Shown: piece after piece, positions 1-12,141 of the stretch | Numbering within the stretch: the stretch's first letter is position 1 | Layout: the number at the start of each line of letters is the position of its first letter | Source: Scilla litardierei | Taxonomy: Eukaryota; Streptophyta; Magnoliopsida; Asparagales; Asparagaceae | Assembly (NCBI GenBank): GCA_030789695.1 | Contig: CM061140.1 | Span: 168,168,319-168,232,318 of the forward strand | DNA: 64,000 nucleotides | Reading direction: 5' to 3' | Notes under the pieces: model-generated | Seen by the model: the letters and a program-made list of their open reading frames with translations, nothing else | Told to the model about the DNA's origin: nothing | Database searches by the model: none | Made by a program: the position numbers and the translations under genes

Positions 1-155
1 TTATTTTGTTGCCATCCTTTTTATGTTTACACTTAGTGGCATGTGGATGCATACTGTCTAAGTGACACGTGGCACCATAGTGACATAAGTATGCTTTCAT
101 TAACACGTTCAAATTCATGCTTGCAATTATATTGGATAGATTACGAGAAGAGGGT
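1..155 (+). repeat. Dispersed repeat family R1, copy 1 (cut by window edge)
   Basis: The first ~155 bases are almost identical to 773-910 and clearly similar to 5230-5390. Shared landmarks are TTTACACTTAGTGGCAT, a GACACGTGGCACCATAGTGA block and TGCAATTATATTGGAT. The copy probably continues to the left of the window. I see no coding content or terminal repeats, so the class is unknown. Confidence 0.75.
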
Positions 156-663
156 TGTGAATGTCGTGGAGAGGAGTCCGCAGCGTGGGGTGGTTTTGAC
201 ACCAAAATCGTGCATAGGGAAAAATCACAGAGGAGAGAAAAAGAAAGGGAGAAAGTGAACATGAGGGGAGGGGGGGGGGGGAGACGGATTTAAAGAATGA
301 GTTGATGGGTTTTAGTTGAAAGGGGTTATTGGGTAGCGGGTAAATGGGTTAAGGGTTAACTAGGTTTGAGTGAAAACGTGCTCAGAAAAATTAGAAAAAA
401 TTACAGAAAAATATCCAAAGATCATAAAACCTTTATTTGCATTTTAAAAATATTTTTATTATATGAAAACCCTATAAAGATGGATGAGTGGTATTACAGT
501 GTGTATCATGAAGGGGGTTTACTGTTGATTTTTAACTTGAGGCAGGCATCCCTTTCTTTTAGAACAATCAGAAGCAGCGGCCTAGCCTTAAAATTTTTTT
601 TGGACATAAGTGAAAATAAAAATGATGTAAAGAATAATTTAAAAAAAATACCAAAGCAAAAAA

Positions 664-950
664 ATTAACTCTGAATCATAATGGCATTGTGATTGCTCAT
701 CTATATATTTATTTATTCTTTATGTTTTTTGCTAGTTGTAATGTACTCTGCGATGGATCTTCATTATTTTGTTGCCATCTTTTTTTATGTTTACACTTAG
801 TGGCATGGGGATGCATACTGTCTGAGTGACACGTGGTACCATAGTGACATAAGTATGCTTTCATTGACACGTTCAAATTCATGCTTGCAATTATATTGGA
901 TAGATTACGATAAGGATACTCATTTTAAATAGACACACATAAGTTCTTGT
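664..950 (+). repeat. Dispersed repeat family R1, copy 2
   Basis: This is the second copy of the R1 family. It begins near AATCATAATGGCATTGTGATTG, a start shared with the third copy, and ends near GATACTCATTTTAAATA followed by ACACACATAAG. It is 95% or so alike copy 1 where they overlap, by eye. No open reading frame or structural signature was found. A short AT dinucleotide tract (about 985-1003) follows it. Confidence 0.75.
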
Positions 951-1705
951 GTATGTGTGTTCATAGTTGTCAAAATTGTACGATATATAATATATATATA
1001 TAATACATATCATACAATATGATAAGAAGAGTAAACTCTATGAATTGGATGGTCATATCGGGATATGTAAATTATCTTATGATACACAATAAGTATTGTT
1101 CGATAGGGTAGTTTGGAATTTTAATTGGGTTATTGAGTTTAATTCAGGTTTAAATCCGTTATTTTCTTAGCTTATGAACACAAACAATTAAACTTGATAA
1201 ATTAGGCATTTTTATGTTGTTCATATCCGTTGTTCTCCTTCGTTATTTTCATCTACAATCCCATTAGTTACAACAATGGGTCTTGTTGACCATCTTCGAG
1301 CCTAACCAATCATCTTCGAGCATTTTTGAGATTCGTCAATTATATTTGAACCTGATCGAGCATTTTCAACTCATATCAAAGTCTCCTTCGGCATTGTTGA
1401 GTGTCATCTTGTTTTGCATATTCCGAACATTTTTGATGATGCAGAGAGTTCACCCCATTCAATTCTCTCCATCTATAATATTCTTTACTTTGATTCAATC
1501 TCTATTGTTTTGCATTGTTAGTGTGGCCTAGAAAAATTATATATAATTTTTAATTGTTTAATTTTGTTAGCTTAACCAATTTGATGTGATGTAATCTTTC
1601 TTTATAATACTAGTGCAAACCAATGTTTAAAAGGTAGAGGCGCAACACAAGGCATTGGACCTTGTGAGTGCGGTATATGCATCATGTTTTATATTATTTA
1701 TATTA

Positions 1706-2106
1706 GAGAATAATGCATATCATATGATATATGAGGCTTGGTCTTATATGTGGCCACCAAAATTCTTATCTCAGCTATTTTTAGGATCACAACCATTCAT
1801 TTTGATCTTCATATTTTAAAACCTTAGAATACAGAATTTCGGGTGAACCCAAGAGGTTTTGTCAGTTCATCCATCCGTTGCAAAAGTTCTATTCATGCAA
1901 AACTGTTAAATGTGCGATGGATTAGATGAACGGACAAAACCCATTGTGTTCAACCGATATTTGTTGTTTTAGGATTTTAAAATACGAAATTCAAAATGAA
2001 TGGTTCCGATCCTAAAATAATATAACGGAGATGAGAGTAGTGGAGGCTGCATATGAGGCTAAGATTTACTAATAAAAGCATATGTCATATGATACCCATT
2101 AATTTC
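1706..2106. mobile_element. Mutator-type MITE, family M1 copy 1 (9-bp target duplication)
   Basis: This 401-bp element has long, imperfect inverted ends (GAGAATAATG...TATCATATGATATATGAGGC against CATATGATACCCATTAATTTC). It is flanked by a perfect 9-bp direct repeat TTTATATTA at 1697-1705 and 2107-2115. A second copy of the same family lies at 18461-18898. Nine-base duplications are the hallmark of Mutator-like elements. The element is non-coding and its two halves are largely complementary, so a transcript would fold into a long hairpin. Confidence 0.85.
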
Positions 2107-3077
2107 TTTATATTATTATTAATATCATATACCCATTATATGTATATAGTCAAACATTTATGTAACTGTAAATATGGATCAACTTCAATTTGACAAAATT
2201 TTAACATGATTTTGATTTTATTGGTAGGCATAGATGTTTTAATATGCAAATTATGATGACTAATGCCAATTATGATGACTAATACCCTTCATAAAAGCAA
2301 CACATGCTTGGAGCCAAAGGATAAATAGTTGATTAGTCTTGAGGAAATAGTAGTGATTAAAAGTTTTTTGGATTATGTACAAAGATTGGAATTCAAGTAT
2401 TATACATATTTGATCATTTTGGAGATTTTGTATATGCATGTATGTTTGACAGTTTATTAATAAAAGCAATATCAATTTTCATATATTCTTTAAAAAAAAG
2501 AAGAAAACGAAACAAAAAGAATTTAACTATAAGTTAATAGTATCTTGAATATATATATATTCACGTGACATGCATATGAAAAGCAAAACTCTACCCATAT
2601 AAATGATCGACTTTATATATTTTAAGATTTTTATTAAATTTAGATTTTAATGTAACGAGTTTCTATTTAGTTGATATTTTGTTTTACTATTTTCCCCCAA
2701 GCAGATTTGAATTTTATCGTAATATGAATACACACACACTTGTTTGCTAGTTAAGCATTTGAAGATTATTTTATATTAATTTCTATTTTATATTACTTAT
2801 TATATATTAGATTACGAATATACCCAACAAGGAGAAAAGAGTAAGAGATAATGTTTATGTCAAATTGGTTTTAAAGGTAGTTCTATATATTTAATAGGTT
2901 TACCCTTATAAATGATTTATTTCATAATTTTATAATGTTTATTATATTTTGATTCTAATTTAATGAGTCTCTTTTTGGTTGAGATTTTGTGTACTATACT
3001 TTTTACCAAGCGGATTGGAAAGTTTGGCATTCTAGCTTAATATTTTTTTCTACATATATATTCTTATGTTCACTATC

Positions 3078-3995
3078 TAAGTAAATTGTAATTTTATTTT
3101 GAGTTTAATTTCTATATTATATTACTTCTTTATTTATACAGGATAAACTAAATTACAAGTATACATGATATAGAAAAAAGGTATACAGCTTCTATCAATT
3201 TACTTTTAAGAGTAGTTATAGATATATATGTTAATAATAATTCTAGATAACTATTTTGTTTGAAATACAACCTTAGGCCATTGTCAACAAGTTTGTAAAG
3301 ATCATTGGTACCAAAATACTCAGGTTTTAAGTTTCAATTCTAATTGTGCTTAAGTAACAAATAAAGAGAAACTAACAATGAGGGAGAAAGAAATATGAAA
3401 AGAATAAAGGTAGGGGAAGAGAGAGTATGAGCTAGAGAGAACAGAGTGGGAAGGATTTGGACAGAGAGAAAGAGCGAGGGCATGTTACGAGTGAGAAGAA
3501 ACTAACAATGAGGGAGAAAGAAATATAAAAAGAATAAAGGTAGGGGAAGAGAGAGTATGAGCTAGAGAGAACAGAGTGGGAATTCTCACTCGTAACATGC
3601 CCTCACTCTCTCTCTATCCAAATCCTTCCCACTCTGTTCCCTCTAGCTCATACTCTATCTTCCCCTACCTTTTTTTATATTTCTTTCTCCGTCATTGTTA
3701 GTTTCTCTTTATTTGTTACTTAAGTACAATTAGAATTGAAACTTAAAACCTGAGTATTTTGGTACCAATGATCTTTACAAACTTGTTGACAATGGCCTAA
3801 GGTTGTATTTCAAACAAAATAGTTATCTAGAATTATTATTAACATATATATCTATAACTACTCTTAAAAGTAAATTGATGGAAGCTTTATACCTTTTTTC
3901 TTTATCATGTATACTTGTAATTTAGTTTATCCTGTATAAATAAATAAGTAATATAATATAGAAATTAAACTCAAAATAAAATTACAATTTACTTA
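3078..3995. repeat. Large inverted repeat (foldback), arms ~415 bp, 83-bp spacer
   Basis: The left arm 3078-3497 and right arm 3581-3995 are reverse complements with few mismatches, for example TAAGTAAATTGTAATTTTAT on the left pairing with the end of the right arm. The spacer 3498-3580 is a near-copy of 3368-3452 in the left arm, so the purine-rich block (AGAAACTAACAATGAGGGAG...) occurs twice in tandem. There is no coding sequence and no convincing target duplication at the outer ends. It may be a foldback transposon or an inverted duplication, and its transcript could make long double-stranded RNA. Confidence 0.9.
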
Positions 3996-5137
3996 AAACG
4001 AGAAGAAATCAAAATTGAAGTAGAAATAGCAATCCCCCAAAAGAGAAGAAATCGAACAAAGAAAGCGAACAAAGAAAGCGAAATCCACCAAAAATTCAAA
4101 AATTTGAAATTTAAATTACAACTAACCTAAGAAATAAGAATGTTGTTGGCTAGTTGTTATAGCCAATAAAGCCCCTCAGACCATAACCGAGAATGGGATG
4201 AGGTCTAGAGAAGATGAATTGATTTTCTGCTGTTACTTTATCTATGTCTATTTTTGAATTAAGTTTTTTCTTTTTTTACTTAATTTACCCTCAACCAATG
4301 CACACACCTAAGCTCTAATGCAAGATTTGATGCGCAAAGCATGCACCCTGCATAAGCTGCAATAATTGAGGCGTATGCTTCATGGTCGTCCAAGCCTTAT
4401 CCCCGCACTTCGACGCGTCTTGGGCTTAAAATGCCTTGGGGCATGCCTCAAAATGCTTTTTAAAACATTATTGCAAACAAGAAAATTATATATTATTTAA
4501 ATTAATTATTAATATCGCAGGCTTAATTAATTTGGTGTTGGTTTGATAATTGGTATTAGCATGCCATGATGTTCTTTGTTTCAGCACTTGTAATAGGAGA
4601 AAAACTCTTATTTATATCTTAAGTGTTAAATTTAGAGTTTATCTTGTGGTGTTAATTCGATCAATGGCTTTGTGGTCCTTAGACCAGGAATTTATAAATA
4701 AGATTTGACCCCCCCCCAAAAAAAAAAAGACAGCTTCTTTCAACTTAGTATTTCTCATTATTTATTCATCATTTAATGTTTAATTTTGTCCAAATTTTAT
4801 GATTATATATTTGTATGCTTAATTACTTAATTTTTTCACATGAGTTAATGCATCTAATGATACATGATACAATACAAATTTGATACGATACCAATGAATT
4901 TGATATGTATCATAATTTGTCATATTTTCATGCTTGAATCTGTTGTTCTTCTCCCTCTTTTAAATGCATTGTATGTCTCTGGCTCTGACATGCTGTCTAG
5001 CAACTCATTTTTTGAGCACTCAACCCTATGACAAGAATGAGTGTGGCTAATAGCATTTTTTTGTTGATGTCCCTGCAATGTTGGATTTGATTCGACATGT
5101 TGCCTTATGTTACAGCCAACACGTTATTTTCCACATT

Positions 5138-5402
5138 AATCATAATGGCATTATGATTGCTTACCTGTATGTTTGTTCCTTCTTTATATTTTTTGCTAGT
5201 TGTAGTGCACCATGTGATGGATGTTTATTGTTTATTTTGTTGCTTTTCTCTAACATGTTTACACTTAGCGACATAGCCATGCATAGTGACTGAAGGACAT
5301 GTGGCACCATAGTAACACAAGTATGCCTTCTTTAACACGTTTAAATTGCAATTATTGGATATATGACAATAATGATACTCAATTTAAATACACACATAAG
5401 CT
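5138..5402 (+). repeat. Dispersed repeat family R1, copy 3
   Basis: This is the third and most diverged copy of the R1 family. It aligns with 664-950 from AATCATAATGGCATTATGATTG through GGCACCATAGTAACACAAGTATG to the AATTTAAATACACACATAAG end. It is followed by a short GCGCGC run at about 5439-5452. No coding potential was seen. Confidence 0.7.
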
Positions 5403-5498
5403 ATGTATATATGCATGCATCTCTCTGACACACTGTGCACGCGCGCGCGCGCATTTCTGTGCATGTGTGTGTATCATTCATATAATGCCATTATTGTA

Positions 5499-5660
5499 AT
5501 GCCCATTGTTTGCTTATAGCGTCAACATGTCGACCACATCGGCCGTATGACATTGGATCCCTTTGACCTCCATGAACATGGCGCGGCAGTGCTCACTGTT
5601 TACTTAATGTGCCAACATGCCGACCACAGCTGCTATGACATTGAATCCCTTTGAACACAA
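5499..5660 (+). repeat. Two-copy tandem duplication, ~90-bp period
   Basis: CCCATTGTTTGCTTATAGCG-like and CTCACTGTTTACTTAATGTG-like units follow one another. Each continues with CAACATG(T/C)CGACCACA and a GACATTG(G/A)ATCCCTTTGA block. The copies are diverged. The rest of 5661-6846 shows no gene or repeat that I can support. Confidence 0.6.
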
Positions 5661-6846
5661 TCAATCAGAGATTTGACATTTAGAACTTTGCTATCCATTT
5701 GACGCATGACATATGTAGACAGATGGTTCTTCATGTATGATAGCAAGCATTGCAGAAGCAACCTTAAAAATCAAAATATTGGATTTGAATCAAACAAGAT
5801 AAATATAGGCTGCTTAATTGGGAATCAGACTAAAGTTGAGAAATAGATGAAAAGAAAGAAAAAAATATTTTGGGAGATTTCATATTTGCAGTCATCGGGT
5901 GTGGAGATTTCACATGCTCCTTGATGTTTGATTTCACACCAACGTGTCACACACCATATACTTTAATGTAGGGAAAATTCAGTCAGCTAGTGATCATTAT
6001 TGATCAGCATCTTCATCTTCATCATACGTACACCATTCACTATTCTCCAAATATATAACCAAAGGCTTATTTGGCACAATAAATGCTTTAATTCTCTAGA
6101 AGATGCGTCAGAAAATGCAGTCAACATGACTCTTATATAATCGGTCAACATGATTCTTTGACAAACTCTATAATAAATTAACATGCAACTCTTAAATAAA
6201 ATCAACCTTGTGTAATTAAAGTAGCAGAATCAGTAGTCATACATACTAAACACGAGCATTATGATTCTGAGCACATCTCATTTCTGCATATAAGTAACTT
6301 GCGTCCAGTTGAGCATTACTGTCTACACATCCCACCACATTTTAGCATGGATCTTGAGTGGTTGTTTAAAAAACTTTGCATATTATGTCAGGTATGCTTT
6401 TTTTAGTATGCATAATTGAAGTTATGTAGTATGGCAAATCAAAGCGACATTTCAGCTTCTGCTTCTTCAATAAGATCCTTAAAAAATAATCTAGTTACTG
6501 TCTTTTCAAGGAATTTTTTCTTTAAGCAACGCCAAACACAAATAGCCTAATTGTGGGAACTGTAAAGCCTCCTTTTGTTGGAATGCATATCACTACCCAG
6601 CCATCACCACTATTTTCTAAAGAGTCAATATTTAATAGAAACAATTATACAAAGAAGATATCACTTTGACCATGTAGGCTCATAGCTACCTAGAATTTCT
6701 TTCCATGCTAGGGTTGGAAGTGGGCTTGGGCTGACTCCCGGACTGATGGGCTGGCACAAAACATATAAGCTATGGATGCTTTCTTTTGGGCTACGGACCA
6801 TGCTTGGGCTAAAACTAAGACCCATATTAAATCAGGCTGGGCTTAG

Positions 6847-6851
6847 GATTG
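6847..6851. other. Target site duplication GATTG (left) of the chromovirus
   Basis: GATTG here matches GATTG at 12943-12947, directly outside the two LTRs. This fixes the element boundaries and shows a single integrase-type insertion. Confidence 0.9.
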
Positions 6852-7211
6852 TTATGGGCTTATTGTGTATCAAAGGCGCAACAAGCGGGGCGTGCGCAAG
6901 GGGGGAGCGGCCGGACCTTCCTAGGGGCGTTTTAGTTAAACTTAATCCCTATTTTCTAATTAATTATTTGGGAGTGGCAAACTTGTAATTAGAGGGAAGG
7001 GGGTTTATATTTAATTCTAGGGTTAGCCGCCGGTTTTGGGGCATACTTAATATTTATAAATTGTGAGATTTCTTCGAGAGATCCTAGGAGAGTGCGGACG
7101 TCCTCGCTTATCGACGTCTTGGAAGGGTGGTTACCCCTAAAATTGTAGCCAAACCTATCTTTTTATCTCTGTTTTATTCAATATAAGTTCAGATTTGGGT
7201 GATTCCTATCA
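6852..7211 (+). repeat. 5' LTR of the chromovirus
   Basis: This LTR matches 12570-12942 over its full length, apart from scattered substitutions and indels. The longest is a 13-base stretch present only in the right copy near TTCTTCGAG. The conserved 3' end is GATTTGGGTGATTCCTATCA. The 5' terminal TG has mutated to TT. Confidence 0.93.
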
Positions 7212-7214
7212 ATT

Positions 7215-7227
7215 TGGTATCAGAGAC
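7215..7227 (+). other. Primer binding site (initiator Met tRNA type)
   Basis: TGGTATCAGAGAC begins three bases after the 5' LTR. TGGTATCAGAGC is the usual primer site complementary to the 3' end of plant initiator Met tRNA. One extra base breaks the match near its end. Confidence 0.9.
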
Positions 7228-7237
7228 GTAATAATCC

Positions 7238-8990
7238 ATGGCAGATTCGACAAGATCACAAGACAAAATTGAGGCTTTGGAGGCGAAATTTACTAGCGAG
7301 ATCGATGAGATCAAGAAATCGTTGACGGAAAACGATGAATCCATGGTAAAGCTGACGACTTCCATTGAAAAATTGACGGCGAGGCAAGAGAAACACGATG
7401 AACAATTCATGCAATTAATTTTTCAATTAACGGCAAACACCGGAAAGGATGGAAAAGGAGAGCGAAACCCTAAATCAGCGGGAAAGACGCCACCTTTAGT
7501 CAAAGGGAAGGAAAAAGAGGAGCTTTTTGATGCGGATCTCGCCCCCGAGGAGGAGGAAGTCGACGAGGAGGAAGATGGAACGCATTGGATGGTGGATTAT
7601 CGCGAGGCGATACGACGCAAGGCGGAGGAAGCGAAGAGGGGGGCGACGAATTTAGCTGACGCCCCAAGACGCGCGATTGGCAGATGGGGGTCCTGTGGGA
7701 CCCCAGAAGATCAGACGGGGGAGGGGTGCACCCCCAGCCCCACCAGGGGCCGACAAAGACAGCCATGCCCCCGGTGGGCCCTGCGGCCACCCTCCAGGGC
7801 CGCGGAGGCCCTGGAAGCCAGCGACAGGGCCCCACGGCCCCTGTACAGGGCCTCTGGGGCCCCGAACTTCATCAGCAAGGGCCCGCGGGCCCTCAGCAGG
7901 TCCACGAGACCCCGCCGACGTCATGTGGACCCCCCAGGGGTGGGATGCCTCACAGGGACAGTAGCAGAATTTGGGGGGCTTTCCGCCCTATCCGGAGGAC
8001 GCGGTTCGTGGTTTTGACGGCGGATTTGATCCTGGCGAGGGGCAGGGGCACTATGATGATGGAGGGAGTTTTCGGGACCCCCGACCCTCGGTACGATGAC
8101 GATAAAGGGCGTCCACCACCCCACACGTATGAGGGGCGCCGCAAGGACTACGGAGAAGGATGCAGAGGCTACGAGGAGGAGTATGGGGGTCAAACTAGAG
8201 GCTACAGTGGGCAAGGAGATGGGCCCAGAGGGGGTATGGTGACCAATGGAGGGGACCGCAGGGAGGATACGAGACACACCAGAAGAGGTGTCAGCATTAT
8301 CACCAGCCTAGATATGGCGGAGGGCGGGGGGACCAGGGGGATTCAATATGGACAGACTGAGGAAGTTGAAGATGCCTATATTCGATGGGGGTGGACCCGG
8401 TCTCGTGGGTCTATAGAGTGGAGAGATTTTTAGAGTCTCCCGCATGACTGAGGATCAAAAGCTGGAGGCAACAGACATCTGTCTGGATGGAAAGGCACTC
8501 GCTTGGTTTCAGTGGAAGGATGCGATGCGTTCTTTTCGCTCGTCGGAGGAGATCAGGGATCTGATGATGGAGATGTTCAGAGACCTCCACCTTGGAAACA
8601 TGCGGGAGCAGCTGCTATCACTTAGACAGGAGGGCACAGTGAGAGACTATCTAGAGAGGTTCGAGGTCCTATCGGGACAGGTGCACGGGGTGACAGATGA
8701 GACGATGGAGAGCACCTTCATGAAGGGGTTGAAGGCCACTATTTGAGCGGCGGTGCGCATGCAGAAGTCCCAGAGTCTGATGGAGGCCATGGAGTACGCT
8801 TAGATGACGGAGGATTGCCAGTTGGAGGAGAGGAAGGCCAGGAGTGGATGGAGTGGACCAACGGCCCGTAGCCCGCCAGCGACATGTGGACAGCAGAGAG
8901 CTACTACGGGAGCGGATTCGGCTGCCAAGGAGAAGACCGAGGAGATGAGTAGTGCACCGCAGGCTGGGGATAGTTCAGGTGGATGACAGA
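7238..8990 (+). pseudogene. gag region of the chromovirus (frameshifted)
   Basis: The ATG at 7238 follows the primer site by 10 bases and opens a frame of about 110 clean residues. Its start is rich in charged residues in a heptad-like pattern and probably forms a coiled coil (about residues 8-65). After ~7650 the frame becomes GC-rich and Pro/Gly/Arg-rich and shifts between frames (7684-8433). A retrotransposon capsid-like segment is readable at 8444-8746 (ALAWFQW, DLHLGNMREQL, VRDYLERFEVLSGQV). It is followed by stops at 8744 and about 8801. I see no intact CCHC zinc knuckle. Capsid genes of this family normally form one frame with or before pol, so this copy is broken. Confidence 0.8.
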
Positions 8991-9239
8991 CGTGTAGATG
9001 AGGGAGAAGAGACAGAAGAGCTTGAGTTTCAGATGTGATGAGCGATTCACACCGGATCACAGATGTGTGTGACGCAAGCTTCAGGTGATGCTACTCAAAG
9101 ACGAGGCTGACGTTGAGGACGAGACCGCTGAGGCAGAGGAGGAGCCTGAGGGCCAACAGTTAGACGTGTCAGAGGTGTCCCTTAACTCCGTGGTAGGATT
9201 CACACCGAACCATACCATGAAGTTGAGGGGGGGATCGGC

Positions 9240-11110
9240 GACCAGGAGGTGACCGTGCTCATTGACAGTGGAGCGACCCACAACTTCATTTTTAGGAGAG
9301 TGATGGCCCAGCAGGAGCTCCAGCTGACCGACTGTGGTAGTTTCAGAGTCATGATGGGGACGAGAAAGAAGGAGAGCAGTCGGGGAGTTTGTAGAGGGCT
9401 GGTACTGACACTATAGGGGATACATGTGATCACAGACCTTTTGCCTTTAGACCTGGGGAGCACCGACGTCATCTTGGGTATGACGTGGTTGCAGACGTTG
9501 AGGGAGATGATGATGAATTGGAAACTGCTCATGATGGAGTTTCAGGAGGAGAGGAGAGCAATCACACTAAGGGGGACTGCAGCCTATGCATAGTATTGGT
9601 CTCTCTGAAGACCATGGTGAGAACCATTCAGACGGAGGGCGGTAGATACTTGGTAGAGTTATACTCATTGACGGGAGAGGGAGGCGCTGATGCCAGTAAT
9701 GAGCAGCCCATTCCAGGAGAGGTGCAGCGTCTGTTGGAGCAGTTTGAGGAGGTCTTCCAGGAACATAGGGGTCTTCCACCACCGAGGGATCACGAGCACG
9801 CCATTGTACTACGGGAGGACGTGTCCCCCATCAGTGTGTGGCCCTACCGTTACCCCCAGCATCAGAAGGACGCGATCGAGAGGATGGTGGCAGAGATGGT
9901 GCAAGCGGGAGTGATTCAGCCTAGTGTGAGCACTTTTTCCAGTCCAGTGCTGTTAGTGAAGAAGAAGGATGGGAGCTGGCGCTTCTACGTAGATTACATA
10001 CATGGCTTTGAACAAGGAGACAATGCCAGATAAGTTCCATATACCAGTTATTGATGAGCTCCTGGATGAGTTACCTGGGGCAGCCCTATTCAGCAAGATA
10101 GACCTCAAGTCGGGCTACCATCAGATCCTGATGCAGCAGGAGGATGTGCCCAAGACGGCGTTTAGGACGCATGAGGGCCACTACGAGTTTTTAGGCATGC
10201 ATCTTGGCTTGACTAGCGCACCAGCTACCCTTCAGGCACTGATGAATAAGGTATTCCGTCCTTACCTGAGGCAATTTGTACTCGTTTTCTTCGATGACAT
10301 ATTGGTGTACAGTCGTACCTTGGAGGAGCACTTAGACCACCTGCAGGTCGTGTTTCAGGAGCTGCAGTACCATCAGCTGTTCGCAAACAGGAAGAAGTGC
10401 TTATTCGGACAACCACATGTGGAGTATCTGGGACATGTGGTGTCAGTCGATGGGGTGGCAGCAGACAGAGCGAAGATAGCGGCGATGCTAGACTGGCCGT
10501 GTCCCACCACACTCAGGGGGTTGGTGGGTTCATAGGCTTGACAGGTTACTATCGCATATTTGTGGAGGGGTATGGGACGATAGCCTGGGCGCTGACCGAT
10601 TTATTGAAGAAGGACCAGTTCCATTAAGGTGAGGATGCGACGACAACATTTGAGGTCCTGAAGAGGGCCATGACCACCGTGCCAGTGTTGGCGTTGCCAG
10701 ATTTTTCCAAGCCCTTTGTGGTAGAGGCGGACGCATCGGGACATGGACTGGGAGCAGTATTGATGCATGCGCATCGACCCATTGCGTATTTCAGTCAGGT
10801 GTTGACTGCTAGAGACAGACTGCGATCTGTCTACCGTCTGTCTACGAGAGGGAGCTGATGGCCATAGTCCTGTCTATTCAGAAGTGGAGGCCGTACTTGT
10901 TGGGGAAGAGTTTTCTAGTGCGCACAGATCAGTGGAGCCTCAAATGCTTATTAAGCAGCGGATGGTAGCAGAGGAGCATCAGAAGTAGCTGTGGAAGCTG
11001 ATGGAGTACAGGTTTGAGATCGAGTATCGTCCAAGGCTAGAGAACAAGGCGGCTGACGCATTTTCACGGCAAGAGGAGGTAGAGTTGGCGGCGCTGGCAG
11101 TTTCAGTGCT
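9240..11110 (+). pseudogene. pol part 1: protease, reverse transcriptase, RNase H (broken)
   Basis: The protease active site motif LIDSGATHNFI is read at about 9255-9290. The reverse transcriptase runs from about 9780 (VLREDVSP, SPVLLVKKKDGSWRF) to 10535. Its catalytic [10 protein letters not shown] lies near 10283-10312, and [19 protein letters not shown] and EYLGHVVS are all in place. A frameshift near 10000 falls exactly in the normally conserved CVDYRALN motif. Another near 10515 precedes [10 protein letters not shown]. RNase H is readable from about 10670 (FVVEADASGHGLGAVL) through 10858, then in another frame ([22 protein letters not shown]) to about 11065. At least five frame breaks or stops are visible, so no functional polyprotein can be made. 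Confidence 0.9.
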
Positions 11111-11203
11111 GCAGGACTGGGAGCCACTGCATCAGGAGGTGGAGCGGGACCAGGACTTGGCCGGCATATGTGAGGCGCTATTGCAGGGCTCTACCGAGTA
11201 CCC

Positions 11204-12000
11204 ATGGTATTCTATTCAGGATGGACATATTGGGGGAGATTGGTCCTGCCGAGGACCTCGACAGATATACCGACCATACTCCAGGAGTTCCACAGCAGCG
11301 CAATAGGACATTTTGGGGTCCTCAAGACTTACCAGAGACTGGCTAGTGAGGTCTACTGGAAAGGAATGAAGAAGGATGTGGTGAAGATGGTTGCAGAGTG
11401 TGACGTTTACCAGCGTCACAAGTACCAGTCGATGTCCCCGGAGGGATTACTACAGCCGTTGTATTTGCCTGATCGGGTGTGGGAGGACCTCTCCATGGAT
11501 TTCATTGATGGACTGCCGAAGTCTGGAGGATATAGTCATATTTGTTGTGGTAGATCGTCTTAGCAAGTATGCGCATTTTGTACCACTTCGGCATCCATAC
11601 AACGCAGTATCGGCGACAGAGGTATTTTTGAGGGAGGTCATTCGTTTGCATGGGCCCCCCCAAAGTCCATTGTCTTTGATAGAGACAATGTGTTCCTTAG
11701 TAGATTCTGGCAGGAGCTTTTCATGCGAACAGTGTTGAGACGGAGCACAACCTACCACCCGCAGACCGATGGACAGATGGAGGTCATCAACATGAGTGTG
11801 GAGACTTATTTGTGGTGCTTTATTTCAGAAAATCACACGGAGTGGGCTCGTTGGCTGGCATGGGCGGAGTACTGGTACAATACATGTTTCCACACTGCAG
11901 CTCAGACGACACCGTTAATGATTCTATATGGCAGAGACCCTTCGCATTTACTACATTATGGGCGAGAGACGACACCAGTATCAGATTGTAGGAGATGACA
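11204..12000 (+). pseudogene. pol part 2: integrase (broken)
   Basis: The zinc-binding N-terminus is recognisable (H-x-H then CDVYQRHK, where the expected second Cys of the CxxC pair is Tyr). It is followed by MDFIDGLPKSGG with the first catalytic Asp. The frame shifts near 11530 into VVDRLSKYAHFVPL, and again near 11690 before YHPQTDGQMEVIN, which holds the catalytic Glu. The second Asp lies in the FDRDN-like segment near 11675-11690. The order and spacing fit a gypsy integrase that has decayed. Confidence 0.88.
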
Positions 12001-12141
12001 CTAGTATCAGATGTGGAGCGGTATTTGGCGGAGATGGATCAGACTTTGGAGAAGTTGAAACTCCATCTGGCTAGAGCTCAGCAGGTTATGAAGACGAGAG
12101 CAGACTTACACCGCAGAGATGTGTAGTTCATAATAGGAGAT

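Larger units (their letters stand above)
1622..4469. mobile_element. Possible composite non-autonomous element (imperfect terminal inverted repeats)
   Basis: The left end reads AATGTTTAAAAGG then a GAGGCGCAA stretch. The right end, read on the opposite strand, gives AATGTTTTAAAAAGC then GAGGCATGCC. Related 7-mers TGCAAAC lie just outside both ends, a possible worn target duplication, although its offset differs by a base or two on the two sides. Inside are a MITE (1706-2106) and a foldback (3078-3995), and no coding sequence. The boundaries are inferred and may be coincidental. Confidence 0.3.

Noticed and set aside
7500..7964. Overlapping open frames on both strands in a Pro/Gly-rich GC-rich patch
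   Set aside because: They follow the composition of the broken gag region and have no domain. Several frames are open at once because stop codons are rare in GC-rich DNA.
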